Positions 7,788 to 16,814 of a stretch of 41,915 nt of DNA are shown here, one piece after another. The stretch spans positions 1-41,915 of the forward strand of contig JAFQQY010000027.1 in assembly GCA_017410365.1 (NCBI GenBank). The letters are read 5' to 3'. How positions within the stretch are numbered: position 1 is the stretch's first letter; each line of letters begins with the position of its first letter. A program made the translations under genes and the position numbers. The stretch comes from Prevotella sp. (GTDB lineage Bacteria > Bacteroidota > Bacteroidia > Bacteroidales > Bacteroidaceae). The notes below the pieces were generated by a model. The model searched no databases and was not told the DNA's origin. It was given only the letters and a program-made list of their open reading frames with translations.

Positions 7788-9214
7788 TGCTTACTGGAGA
7801 CAGATATTTTGACAGCAAGGATTTTAAAGACATATTAATGTCGTATGAGAAATCGGTCATGTCGGGGCATCGCATATTTATGGATGTCGACGACTTGACC
7901 GACATTGCTGACTACTATAATATGATAGGAGAAAAAGATAAGGCAGACGAAGCTATCGATTATGCCCTTGATATTTCTCCGAATGCCACACTACCACTGG
8001 TATATAAGGCCAGAGAGGCACTCGCAAATGGTGACCACGAAAAAGCAGAAGAATTTGCAGAAAGAATAGGAGACAAGGATGACCCTGACTGTAAATACCT
8101 GACTGCAGAACTGCTTATAGCAAGAAAGAAAACGGAGGAGGCAGAAAACTACTTAAAAGGCTACTATAACGAAATTGATTACGAAGAGCATGAAGACTTC
8201 ATACTAGATGTTGCAAATCTCTATGTTGACTATGGACTGAACGACAAAGCCTTTGAATGGATGTGCAAAGGAAAAAGAAAAAGCGCTGAATACAAAGAGC
8301 TTATGGCGAGAGTCTTCTTTGGAATGGAAAGGTATGAGGAAAGCGAAAAGGTTTTCAACGAACTTATAGACAAAGACCCTTATTCAAAAAGATATTGGAC
8401 GGCACTTGCAAGCGCTCAGTTCATGAGCGAAAAGTATAACGATGCAATAACAAGCAGTGAATATGCAATAGCTATTGACCCCGATGATGCTGAAGCTATT
8501 CTCGTAAAGGCAAACTCACTGTATAAAATGGAGAACTACGAGGACGCTCTGACATTCTACAAGCGATATTGTGAAAGAATACCGCTAGATGAGATGGGTG
8601 AACTTAACGTCGCCACATGCCTAATCAACATGGATATGTTCGGTGAGGCCATTAAGCATCTGGAAAAGGCTAAAGAAATAGCACCTCAGAACTCTGCCTA
8701 TTTAAATTCAATATACAGAGAACTGGCTTTCTCATATAGTGCGATAAAGATGTCGGACAAAGCTTTGGAATATCTGGAAAAAGCAGAAGAGGCAAACGGG
8801 GACGTTGCCGACATAATGGTGCTGAAAGGACATGTACTGCTGGAGAATGAAAGATACCAAGAGGCAGAGAAAATGTTCAGAATGGCAATGGACAATGCGA
8901 ACAAAGATCCAAGAATTGTCTTAAGGATTATTGTTTCTTTCTATGACAACAAGCATCTGGATATGGCATACAGCATGTTCAAAAGTCTGCTGACAAATGT
9001 ATATGAGGGGTTTAATGAGGGATATTCATATATGGCTCTATGCTGTTGGGATTTGAAACTTGTAGATGAGTTTATGAAATACATGAACATTGCAGTTCAA
9101 AAGAATCCCAAGGAGGCTAAGAAGGTTTTAGGACACCTATTCCCAAAGAACATTGAGCCAGAAGAGTATTACAACTATATAATCAATAATATAAACAAGA
9201 AGAAGGAAATTTAA
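7787..9214 (+). CDS. Tetratricopeptide repeat protein
   Basis: The 475 residues are almost entirely TPR-type helix pairs, for example YEESEKVFNELIDKDPYSKRYW, YNDAITSSEYAIAIDPDDAEAI and YQEAEKMFRMAMDNANKDP. No signal peptide or membrane segment is visible, so it is probably a cytoplasmic scaffold. The start overlaps the glnS stop by 1 nt and manC begins 28 bp later, so it may belong to one long transcript. The partner is unknown. A role in translation or in nucleotide-sugar synthesis is only suggested by position. Confidence 0.85.
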   Translation: MLTGDRYFDSKDFKDILMSYEKSVMSGHRIFMDVDDLTDIADYYNMIGEKDKADEAIDYALDISPNATLPLVYKAREALANGDHEKAEEFAERIGDKDDPDCKYLTAELLIARKKTEEAENYLKGYYNEIDYEEHEDFILDVANLYVDYGLNDKAFEWMCKGKRKSAEYKELMARVFFGMERYEESEKVFNELIDKDPYSKRYWTALASAQFMSEKYNDAITSSEYAIAIDPDDAEAILVKANSLYKMENYEDALTFYKRYCERIPLDEMGELNVATCLINMDMFGEAIKHLEKAKEIAPQNSAYLNSIYRELAFSYSAIKMSDKALEYLEKAEEANGDVADIMVLKGHVLLENERYQEAEKMFRMAMDNANKDPRIVLRIIVSFYDNKHLDMAYSMFKSLLTNVYEGFNEGYSYMALCCWDLKLVDEFMKYMNIAVQKNPKEAKKVLGHLFPKNIEPEEYYNYIINNINKKKEI

Positions 9215-9242
9215 CCATATTAATTTATTAATAAAATCATCT

Positions 9243-10313
9243 ATGGTAAAGAATAACAACAACCTGGTTATTATGGCAGGTGGTGTGGGCAGCAGATTCT
9301 GGCCCATGAGCACAGCAGAGAAGCCAAAGCAGTTTATTGATGTACTCGGTGTAGGAAAATCATTATTACAACTGACAGCTGAGAGATTCAGTTCTGTTTG
9401 TAATAGAGAAAACATCTATGTGGTTACAAATAAAAACTATGTAGACATCGTTAAAGAACAATTGCCTGACATTCCTGAAGGAAATATTTTGTGCGAACCT
9501 TGCAGACGCAACACAGCACCGTGTATTGCTTATGTAAGTTGGAAAATCAAGAGCAAGAACCCAAAGGCGAATATTGTAGTTACACCAAGTGACCATATTG
9601 TTATGAACACGCAAGAATTTGCCAGAGTAATTGGTGATTGCATGGACTTTACTATGGGCACAGATGCTATCGTTACGATTGGTATCAAACCATCAAGACC
9701 AGAAACCGGCTACGGATATATTCAGGCTGACTTAGCCTCTAACTCACTAAGAAACAAAGAGGTGTTCAGAGTGGACTCATTTAAGGAGAAACCTGATCTT
9801 GAAACAGCCAAACAATATATTCAAAAGAGCTATTATTTCTGGAATGCCGGTATATTTGTATGGAATGTAAATACTATAATTAATGCATTCCGTATCTATC
9901 AACCAGGTCTGGCAAAGATATTCGAGTCAATGAATGATGTATATGGTACAGACAAGGAACAAGAAGTGATAGACGAAAGATTCCCTGATTGTGAGAATAT
10001 ATCTGTTGACTATGCCATCATGGAAAAAGCCGAAGAGATATATGTTTGCCCGGCAGACTTCGGTTGGAGTGACCTTGGCACATGGGGCTCTTTGCTTGCA
10101 CAGACAAAAAAAGACCTTTACGGAAACAGTTGCATAGGTAACAATATTAACGTGTATGAAACAACCAACTGTATGATTCATACTACTCAAGAGAAGAAAG
10201 TGGTTATACAAGGACTTGACGGATATATTGTAGCAGAAAATGACAACACGTTATTAATATGCAAACTTTCTGAAGAACAGAAAATTAAACAATTCTCAGG
10301 ACAAGATAAATAA
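9243..10313 (+). CDS. manC: Mannose-1-phosphate guanylyltransferase
   Basis: Makes GDP-mannose from mannose-1-phosphate and GTP. The nucleotidyltransferase signature [15 protein letters not shown]...KPKQF opens the protein at about residue 10. VTPSDHIV and [10 protein letters not shown], typical of GDP-mannose pyrophosphorylases, follow, as do WNAGIFVW and FGWSDLGTW. At 356 residues it is the short, single-domain form without a fused phosphomannose isomerase domain. It is the first gene of the GDP-L-fucose set: gmd starts 20 bp later and fcl overlaps gmd. Confidence 0.95.
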   Translation: MVKNNNNLVIMAGGVGSRFWPMSTAEKPKQFIDVLGVGKSLLQLTAERFSSVCNRENIYVVTNKNYVDIVKEQLPDIPEGNILCEPCRRNTAPCIAYVSWKIKSKNPKANIVVTPSDHIVMNTQEFARVIGDCMDFTMGTDAIVTIGIKPSRPETGYGYIQADLASNSLRNKEVFRVDSFKEKPDLETAKQYIQKSYYFWNAGIFVWNVNTIINAFRIYQPGLAKIFESMNDVYGTDKEQEVIDERFPDCENISVDYAIMEKAEEIYVCPADFGWSDLGTWGSLLAQTKKDLYGNSCIGNNINVYETTNCMIHTTQEKKVVIQGLDGYIVAENDNTLLICKLSEEQKIKQFSGQDK

Positions 10314-10333
10314 TTTTAAAATATTCATTAAAT

Positions 10334-11425
10334 ATGGAAAAAAAAGTTGCTCTAATTACTGGTATCACTGGTCAAGACGGTTCGTACTTGGCTGAGTTTT
10401 TAATTGAAAAAGGCTATGAGGTTCATGGCTTGTTGCGTCGTTCATCTTCGTTCAATACAGGAAGAATTGAACACCTGTATCTTGACGAGTGGGTTCGCGA
10501 CATGAAGAAGTCACGTCTGGTGAACTTGCACTGGGCTGACATGACTGACTCTTCATCTCTGATTAGAATCATAGCAGAGACGAAGCCTACAGAAATATAC
10601 AACCTTGCAGCACAGAGCCACGTAAAGGTATCGTTCGATGTACCTGAATATACAGCTGAAACAGATGCTGTAGGTACATTAAGACTGCTTGAGGCTGTGC
10701 GTATATGCGGTTTGGAGAAGAGCTGTCGCATATATCAAGCCTCAACATCAGAACTCTACGGAAAGGTTCAGGAGGTTCCACAAAAAGAGACTACCCCATT
10801 CTACCCTCGTTCTCCATACGCTGTAGCAAAGCTCTATGGTTTCTGGATAATGAAGAACTATCGTGAATCATACAATATGTACTGCTGCAATGGTATTCTT
10901 TTCAATCATGAGAGTGAGCGTCGAGGCGAGAACTTCGTAACAAGAAAGATTACTTTGGCTGCAGCACGTATAGCACAAGGTTATCAGGATAAACTGTATC
11001 TTGGTAACTTGAACTCGCTGCGTGACTGGGGATATGCCAAGGATTATGTTGAGTGTATGTGGCTGATATTGCAACAGCCAGAACCAGACGACTTCGTAAT
11101 TGCAACTGGTGAATACCATACTGTACGTGAGTTTGCAACATTAGCATTCAAAGAAGTTGGCATAGAATTGGAATGGAAAGGCGAAGGCGTTGACGAAAAG
11201 GGTTACGACAAGGCTACAGGCAAACCGATTGTTGAGGTTGATCCGAAGTATTTCCGCCCTGCAGAAGTTGACCAGTTGCTGGGCGACCCAACAAAAGCAA
11301 AGAAGACACTCGGCTGGAACCCATGCAAGACACCATTCCCTGAACTGGTGCGCATAATGGTTCAGCACGACATGAAGTTTGTTAAGAAGCTATTCCTTAA
11401 AGCACAAATTGAAAAAGAAGGATGA
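10334..11425 (+). CDS. gmd: GDP-mannose 4,6-dehydratase
   Basis: Converts GDP-D-mannose to GDP-4-keto-6-deoxy-D-mannose, the first committed step to GDP-L-fucose. An extended SDR enzyme with the NADP motif [18 protein letters not shown], the [15 protein letters not shown] segment typical of Gmd, [10 protein letters not shown], and catalytic YAVAK in [30 protein letters not shown] is also a Gmd signature. The length of 363 matches the family. The last bases overlap the fcl start (ATGA), showing translational coupling. Confidence 0.97.
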   Translation: MEKKVALITGITGQDGSYLAEFLIEKGYEVHGLLRRSSSFNTGRIEHLYLDEWVRDMKKSRLVNLHWADMTDSSSLIRIIAETKPTEIYNLAAQSHVKVSFDVPEYTAETDAVGTLRLLEAVRICGLEKSCRIYQASTSELYGKVQEVPQKETTPFYPRSPYAVAKLYGFWIMKNYRESYNMYCCNGILFNHESERRGENFVTRKITLAAARIAQGYQDKLYLGNLNSLRDWGYAKDYVECMWLILQQPEPDDFVIATGEYHTVREFATLAFKEVGIELEWKGEGVDEKGYDKATGKPIVEVDPKYFRPAEVDQLLGDPTKAKKTLGWNPCKTPFPELVRIMVQHDMKFVKKLFLKAQIEKEG

Positions 11426-12594
11426 GTTTAAGCAAAGAAAGTAAGATCTATGTAGCGGGACACAACGGACTTGTTGGTTCCGCTATATGGAAAAACCTGA
11501 AGGAAAGAGGCTATAACAACCTGATTGGAAGGAGTCATAAGGAACTTGACCTAACCAACCAACAGGATGTGAAGAACTTCTTTGAACAGGAAAGGCCAGA
11601 CGCTGTGGTGCTGGCTGCAGCATTTGTGGGAGGCATAATGGCAAACTCCCTGTATAGGGCCGACTTCATTATGCAGAACATGCTAATGCAATGCAATGTG
11701 ATTGGGTCTGCCTATGCAACAGGAGTAAAGAAATTGCTATTCCTCGGTTCTACATGTATTTATCCGAAAGATGCTCCGCAACCAATGAAAGAGGATGCTT
11801 TGCTTACATCACCATTGGAGTATAGTAATGAGGAGTATGCCATTGCAAAAATAGCAGGACTGAAGATGTGCGAGAGCTACAACTTGCAGTATGGCACCAA
11901 CTATATTGCCGTGATGCCAACAAACCTTTATGGTCCGAACGACAACTTCCATCTTGAGAACAGTCATGTAATGCCAGCCATGATGAGAAAAATTTATCTG
12001 GCGAAACTTATACATGATGACAACTGGCAAGCTATAAAGACAGACATGAACAAGCGTCCTGTTGAAGGCATTACCGGTGAATCTTCTAAAGAAGAGATTA
12101 TAAATGTTCTGGCAAAGTATGGAATAGAAAACAATAAGGTTACGCTATGGGGAACAGGTAGTCCGCTAAGAGAATTCTTGTGGAGCGAAGATATGGCAGA
12201 TGCCAGCGTACACGTTCTCTTGAATGTTGACTTCAAGGATATTATCGGAATTGAAAAGTATTCATCTGTAATGTACGGAGCAAAAGCAGATGGACTTGTT
12301 GACAGAAATCATTCTGCAGGAAGAGGCGGAGCAATCCCTGCTCTTGGTGAAATAAGAAACTGTCATATTAATGTTGGAACAGGTAAAGAGTTGACGATAA
12401 AAGAATTATCACAACTCGTTGTAAAAGCCGTTGATTTCAAAGGTCTTATTGAATTTGACTCAAGCAAACCTGATGGAACACCAAGAAAACTTATCGATGT
12501 GTCTAAACTTCATTCTTTGGGATGGAAGCACAAGATTGAAATAGAAGAAGGAGTACAGAAACTATTTGAATGGTATAAGAGCAGCCTTAATTAA
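11422..12594 (+). CDS. fcl: GDP-L-fucose synthase
   Basis: Epimerises and reduces GDP-4-keto-6-deoxymannose to GDP-L-fucose. The NADP motif is in [14 protein letters not shown]. The active site contains Ser and Cys of [16 protein letters not shown] and the Tyr-x3-Lys of [33 protein letters not shown] is characteristic. The protein has 390 residues, about 70 more than the E. coli enzyme. The extra residues lie mostly between MMRKIYLAK and [20 protein letters not shown], and in a second insert after the conserved Asp-Met-Ala. This longer form is usual in Bacteroidales as far as I know. It completes manC-gmd-fcl. Confidence 0.96.
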   Translation: MSLSKESKIYVAGHNGLVGSAIWKNLKERGYNNLIGRSHKELDLTNQQDVKNFFEQERPDAVVLAAAFVGGIMANSLYRADFIMQNMLMQCNVIGSAYATGVKKLLFLGSTCIYPKDAPQPMKEDALLTSPLEYSNEEYAIAKIAGLKMCESYNLQYGTNYIAVMPTNLYGPNDNFHLENSHVMPAMMRKIYLAKLIHDDNWQAIKTDMNKRPVEGITGESSKEEIINVLAKYGIENNKVTLWGTGSPLREFLWSEDMADASVHVLLNVDFKDIIGIEKYSSVMYGAKADGLVDRNHSAGRGGAIPALGEIRNCHINVGTGKELTIKELSQLVVKAVDFKGLIEFDSSKPDGTPRKLIDVSKLHSLGWKHKIEIEEGVQKLFEWYKSSLN

Positions 12595-12650
12595 ATGGCT
12601 GCACTTATATCATAAGCTATAATAATTACTAACTAACACTAATATACAAT

Positions 12651-15600
12651 ATGAAAATAGGAAACATCTTTCTTGCATCGGCATTAGCTGCCATTTTTTC
12701 AGTAGCAGCAAATGCAACAGACTATTACGACATTACGTCGTCATATCTAAAAAACAGTAATTTCGACAGTAATTATCACTATCCTGCATCGGCCACAGGA
12801 AACGTCAAGCAAGAGATTCTTGAAATTGACGGATGGACAAAGGACATTAAAGTGGACTATACCATTACTGGCGTTTACCAGTTTGGTACAGCCAAGACCT
12901 TCAACGGAGTGGCTGTTCCTGCAACAGGCCAAAACGGAAAAGCCGAAGGAGGTTGTCTTGCATTAAGTACCGGTTGGGGTGAATCATTGCTATATTACCA
13001 AGATGCTGTTCTACCTGCTGGTAAGTATGCGTTGGTAACTGCAATATATAACTGTTGCGACAAGACTCCTGGTGTAAGCAAAGTTGGATGGCTACCTACA
13101 GGAAAGACAGCAAGCATGTCGTCCATCAACTCGTTTGCAGGATATACATGGATTGTTGATACTATAAAATTCGAACTGACTGAAGCGACTAAAGGAAAGA
13201 TACAAATAGGCTATACAGCAGGTAGCGGAGGTTCTGCAAACTCTGCAAAAATAGTTGTTGATTATGTCAAACTATTAAGAGATACTCCATACGGCAAAGC
13301 AGATATTGATGTATTCAAAATTGAATTGGAATCAATTATCAATCAGGCAAAGGAGCTTTATGGTGAAGGCAATGGCAATGGAGCTTCTGAATTGAATGAA
13401 GCAATCCAAGTTGCCAATGCTATCATTAGCAATGAAGAAGCAACAAAAGAAATCATACAAAACGCCATTGAAGAACTTAAAAAGGCTATTGACAAGTATC
13501 AATGGGCAAATCCGACAGGTCCTATTCCTACTGTGAAAACAGATGAAAGATTTGTGCGTGGTGCAACTATGGCATTTGCCAGAATAACTGCAACAGGTAC
13601 AGGCATAACGGAGAGAGGCGTTTGTTGGTCAGAGAATCCAGAGCCAACTGTAAACGACAATCGTACTACCACATACCTTGTTAATAACGGAAATATTTAT
13701 TGGCTAAAAGAACTTAAGCCTGCTACAAAATACTATATGCGTGCCTACGCAATCACAAGCGGAAGACAGGTTGGATATGGAGAAACGATTAAGTTCTACA
13801 CTATTCCAATGGGTAATGTAGGATATACAATCCGTCAAGACGGCGATGCAGCAACCATTCAGAGAATAACAAATGCTGTCCAAACAGCTGCATACTGGTG
13901 GAACAACCTAACAGAAATCAAGCACTATCATAGTAGTGTCGGCTTTGTGGACGGCACACCAACAGCAGATTGTTCTTATGGCGGATGGGTTAGAGTTGGC
14001 AGTAACCAGTCATATCAAAAAGCCGGTACCATCATGCACGAATGGCTTCATGGCGTTGGAGTTATTCCATGGGCTGATACCGAATGGTCTCGCCATAATT
14101 TAAGAGCGAGCGTGAATGGCGACGGTTTTGGTACTGGAACATGGTTGGGAGACCGTGTTACTGAAGTAATACGTTTCTGGGACAATAATACAAATGGAGT
14201 TCTTAGCGGTGATTACCAGCACATGTGGCCATACGGCATAAACGGAGCACATGAGGACAATGGTTCTGACATCCTTTACATCGGCAATTCATTGGTATGC
14301 CAAGCATTAGGTGAAGACGGTTTGCAGCATACTTACAAAGAATTTGCACAACCCTACTATGCTTTAGACCAAGAAGATGACGTGAAGTATTATATAAAGA
14401 GCGAATCAGCTGACCACGGAATGTACAGTTCGTTCCTTACCATTGACAAGGCAGGCAATCTTATATGGAAGGCTATGTCAACAAACGATGCCTTGAGCAA
14501 CGATAGCGCTGCATGGTATTTCTCATTCACTCCTGACAATCAATATTATCAAGTGCGTAATGCGTCAACAAACAGATTTATCACTTATACAGGAAATGGA
14601 ACAAACGGTTTCAAGACTGCAGTCAGAACAACTTTGACAGACAATGAAAATCTGCACATAATGCGCAGTCGCATAAATGTACAGTCAGGAACATCAACGT
14701 TAAGTCACCGCGGTTATTGGCTAATACATCCTACAGACAACTGGACACCGCCATGTCTCGCACCTATAGCAAACGGAGCAACAGGTACTGAAACATTTAA
14801 TATTGCAAATACTGCAACGGCTCAAAGATGGATGATACTTACTGCTGATGACGTAAGTAAATTTGCAGATGCTGCTGTTGGCGGAATAAAGACAGAGGTG
14901 CAAACAGCTTTGGAACACCTAAAGACTCTTTATGCTGTTCCTCATATTGAGGATGCAGAGGGCTTGAACAAGCAGACTGAAGACGTTATAAGCAAAGCAG
15001 AACTTCTGATAAAAGAATCTACATCGTCAACAGAAATGCAAAATGCATTAAATGAAATACGTGACATTACAATGTATTTCTTATGCAATGCCACTCCTAG
15101 TGACATAACCCAGCCATTCGACTTGACATCACTAATGCAGAATACAGGTATGGATGTTAATACCGGTTGGACAGTAAGTCCGTCTATAGATTATTCAACT
15201 GGAGAATTCTATCAGGCAACATTCGACATGAATCAGGTGTTAACCAACATGCCTGCAGGTACATATCAGTTCTGTGCACAAGCATTCCACCGTCCAGGAA
15301 CTTACACCAATGCATATAATGACTATTTACAAGGCAAAAATAATGTATCTGCATTTATCTATGCATATACAAAGAGTCAGAAGATAATGCATATAGCAGA
15401 GGAAGCCAGAACCTCAAAGCTCAACAAAGGCAATGAGTCAGCCGTTGGTACACCGACAAAATATATACCAAACGACAGGCAGAGTGCACGGGCTTATTTT
15501 GACCAAGGTCTATACGAGAACAGAATAGCTTGCTCTTTGGATAAAGACGGCAGCAGTTTTAAGGTTGGTATAAGAGCTGGCAATATGCCTACAAGCTATT

Positions 15601-15818
15601 GGTGCTGTTTTGATAATTTCCGTCTCTACTTCTATGGCAACATCGACATAGATGCTGTAACAGACATTGACGGCATTGTTTCTGAGAAAACAGCGGCCAT
15701 CAGGAAGGGCATCTATAGTCTTGACGGAAGATTGCTTAGCAACGACAATGCAGATGCCGTTCTCTTAGACAAAGGCATTTATATCATAGATGGCAAGAAG
15801 GTTATCATCTCAAAATAG
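12651..15818 (+). CDS. Large secreted multidomain protein with HExxHxxG putative metallopeptidase motif
   Basis: A signal peptide covers residues 1-22. In order I read: a beta-rich carbohydrate-binding-like region (25-210); a helical FIVAR-like segment (211-285); a fibronectin-III-like domain (286-380) with GITERGVCWS and PATKYYMRAYA; a region with HEWLHGVG (463-470), the zinc-binding HExxH pattern; a ricin/beta-trefoil-like region (566-728); a second FIVAR-like helix pair (728-805); another carbohydrate-binding-like domain (808-998); and a tail ending KGIYIIDGKKVIISK. The tail resembles secretion-system C-terminal domains of Prevotella. The third metal ligand is uncertain: the metzincin position is Pro. 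A glycan- or glycoprotein-targeting peptidase is a reasonable guess, not shown. Confidence 0.75.
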   Translation: MKIGNIFLASALAAIFSVAANATDYYDITSSYLKNSNFDSNYHYPASATGNVKQEILEIDGWTKDIKVDYTITGVYQFGTAKTFNGVAVPATGQNGKAEGGCLALSTGWGESLLYYQDAVLPAGKYALVTAIYNCCDKTPGVSKVGWLPTGKTASMSSINSFAGYTWIVDTIKFELTEATKGKIQIGYTAGSGGSANSAKIVVDYVKLLRDTPYGKADIDVFKIELESIINQAKELYGEGNGNGASELNEAIQVANAIISNEEATKEIIQNAIEELKKAIDKYQWANPTGPIPTVKTDERFVRGATMAFARITATGTGITERGVCWSENPEPTVNDNRTTTYLVNNGNIYWLKELKPATKYYMRAYAITSGRQVGYGETIKFYTIPMGNVGYTIRQDGDAATIQRITNAVQTAAYWWNNLTEIKHYHSSVGFVDGTPTADCSYGGWVRVGSNQSYQKAGTIMHEWLHGVGVIPWADTEWSRHNLRASVNGDGFGTGTWLGDRVTEVIRFWDNNTNGVLSGDYQHMWPYGINGAHEDNGSDILYIGNSLVCQALGEDGLQHTYKEFAQPYYALDQEDDVKYYIKSESADHGMYSSFLTIDKAGNLIWKAMSTNDALSNDSAAWYFSFTPDNQYYQVRNASTNRFITYTGNGTNGFKTAVRTTLTDNENLHIMRSRINVQSGTSTLSHRGYWLIHPTDNWTPPCLAPIANGATGTETFNIANTATAQRWMILTADDVSKFADAAVGGIKTEVQTALEHLKTLYAVPHIEDAEGLNKQTEDVISKAELLIKESTSSTEMQNALNEIRDITMYFLCNATPSDITQPFDLTSLMQNTGMDVNTGWTVSPSIDYSTGEFYQATFDMNQVLTNMPAGTYQFCAQAFHRPGTYTNAYNDYLQGKNNVSAFIYAYTKSQKIMHIAEEARTSKLNKGNESAVGTPTKYIPNDRQSARAYFDQGLYENRIACSLDKDGSSFKVGIRAGNMPTSYWCCFDNFRLYFYGNIDIDAVTDIDGIVSEKTAAIRKGIYSLDGRLLSNDNADAVLLDKGIYIIDGKKVIISK

Positions 15819-15843
15819 AGATATCTATTAGCACTATAAAACA

Positions 15844-15882
15844 AGCGGGGTTAATCTTTATGATTGCCCCGCTGTTTTTTTG
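15844..15882 (+). terminator. Rho-independent terminator after the metallopeptidase-like gene
   Basis: AGCGGGG (15844-15850) pairs with CCCCGCT (15867-15873), with inner AATC/GATT pairing, followed by GTTTTTTT. Nearly the same stem recurs at 18745-18779 on the other strand. Confidence 0.9.
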
Positions 15883-15888
15883 TTATCA

Positions 15889-15925
15889 GTTAAACCCAAA
15901 TCGGTCATTTAGATTTGGGTTTAAC
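15889..15925. repeat. Perfect 14-bp inverted repeat
   Basis: GTTAAACCCAAATC (15889-15902) is repeated inverted at 15912-15925 around a 9-nt centre. No T-run follows. It directly precedes repeat array B by 8 nt. Confidence 0.85.
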
Positions 15926-15933
15926 ATCAAAAG

Positions 15934-15999
15934 TGGTACAGTTACGATAGCTAACCGATACAGTTAAGTGTGCTAACTGGCACTGTTACGATTGCCAAA
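15934..15999. repeat. Array B: three tandem degenerate 22-nt units
   Basis: Units at 15934-15955, 15956-15977 and 15978-15999 follow the pattern (T/C)GG(T/C)ACAGTTA-N7-TAAC. The middle unit holds the dyad CAGTTA-N7-TAACTG; unit 1 keeps GTTA-N7-TAAC and unit 3 only the left half. The period (22) and dyad length (19) are the same as in array A, with a different sequence. Confidence 0.65.
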
Positions 16000-16149
16000 G
16001 GGCCGTAGTAATATTTTGATGAGGGGTTTAATTGTATAAGAACCATAAAACAGACAACATCATCACCTTGATTTGTAAAGATTTTTCATCATTTTAAGCC
16101 TAAAATCACAACGTCTTGATATTCAACATGTTGTAGATAACCTTATAGC

Positions 16150-16230
16150 GAAATGCCAGATTACGCATCAAGAAGTGCCAGATTACTAGTCGAGAAGTGC
16201 CAGTTTTCTATGCGCAATCTGGCATTTCTT
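16150..16230. repeat. Array C: three direct 22-nt units plus one inverted partial copy
   Basis: Direct units at 16150-16171, 16172-16193 and 16194-16215 share GAAGTGCCAGATTA at their start and vary in the last ~8 nt. GCGCAATCTGGCATTTC (16212-16228) is an inverted copy of the beginning of unit 1 with one mismatch, so the block can fold into a long hairpin. The period is again 22 nt. Confidence 0.75.
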
Positions 16231-16449
16231 GGTAGTAGGAAATCAGTTTGTCAAAAAATTTCATACATTTTCAGGTTCTAGTAATTGACAAGTCTGCTTG
16301 ATATTTAGTTTTACAAGTCCCTCTCTTTCTACGAGAGATATGGGGGCCACCCTTTTTCCTTGCTAGAAGAAGTTAGTTTGGATTACTACTCCTAAGGATT
16401 CTTGGGATTTAGGGAAATAAAGAAATAATTCGCAAAATTTGTTTAATTC
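16231..16449. other. Gene-free stretch with short dyads only
   Basis: No convincing ORF or RNA gene is seen. A TTTGTCAA...TTGACAAG dyad spans about 16247-16293, and a CTCTC/GAGAG hairpin lies at 16321-16337. The stretch 16000-16149 before array C is likewise empty except for a short CAACATGTTG palindrome. Confidence 0.4.
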
Positions 16450-16481
16450 GTTGTAGTTTAAAATATAATTTGTTACCTTTG
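16450..16481 (+). promoter_or_regulatory. Promoter of the structured RNA/leader
   Basis: TACCTTTG (16474-16481) is a full match to the -7 consensus. GTTG (16450-16453) stands 20 nt upstream as a near-match to the -33 TTTG. Transcription should begin near 16488, over 320 nt before the downstream ATG. Confidence 0.6.
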
Positions 16482-16487
16482 CCGTTG

Positions 16488-16767
16488 ACTTAGTCATTCT
16501 TTCGTGGACGGGCGGGTCAAGACATTTTGTATAACAATTTAAAACAATTTTGCCTATGGCATAAACAACAGACTTTTAATTAAGGACATACATATAGACA
16601 GAACTGTCGACTTTTGATTCTTGCTTTCTAAATTCGCCAAAATAAAGCTATCAAGAACTGAAGTAGATTAGTTCACGCTGTTAGCGTGGGCTTTTTACTC
16701 GTATAGGATAGCAAGGTGTTTGGCGATACCTAGAAAGCGTAGACGATGTAATTTGTCCACGTTTTTT
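16488..16767 (+). ncRNA. Candidate structured RNA or cis-acting leader of about 280 nt
   Basis: Nested pairings can be read directly. P1 is CGTGGAC (16503-16509) with GTCCACG (16755-16761). P2 is GCTTTCTA and CGCCAAA (16623-16641) with TTTGGCG and TAGAAAGC (16719-16738). P3 is GCTATC (16647-16652) with GATAGC (16707-16712). P4 is GTTCACGCT-GTT-AGCGTGGGC (16671-16691), followed by TTTTTA. P1's 3' strand can instead pair locally with CGTAGAC (16738-16744), forming a hairpin before TTTTTT (16762-16767). Two terminator-like hairpins and a competing pairing suggest an attenuating leader for the BspA-like gene, or an independent small RNA. I see no tmRNA, RNase P, SRP or known riboswitch core; an Rfam family I do not recognise is possible. 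Confidence 0.55.
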
Positions 16768-16814
16768 ATTTGTATTTTCGAGTAAACATTAACAATTTAA
16801 ATATAGAAAAAATT

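Noticed and set aside
12651-15818. Firm metzincin (M10/M12) assignment
   Set aside because: HExxHxxG is present but the position of the third ligand holds Pro, so only a general metallopeptidase-like call is kept.
1239-16230. The 22-nt arrays as CRISPR arrays
   Set aside because: Units are only 22 nt with no 30-nt-class spacers, just three copies, internal dyads in A and B, and no cas genes.
16488-16767. tmRNA, RNase P RNA, SRP RNA or retron RNA
   Set aside because: No tag-peptide frame, no RNase P core such as GAGGAAAGTCC, no SRP tetraloop region, and no reverse transcriptase gene nearby.
16770-16814. TTG start for the BspA-like protein
   Set aside because: It would put 15 residues before a clear signal peptide; ATG 16815 begins the signal peptide directly.
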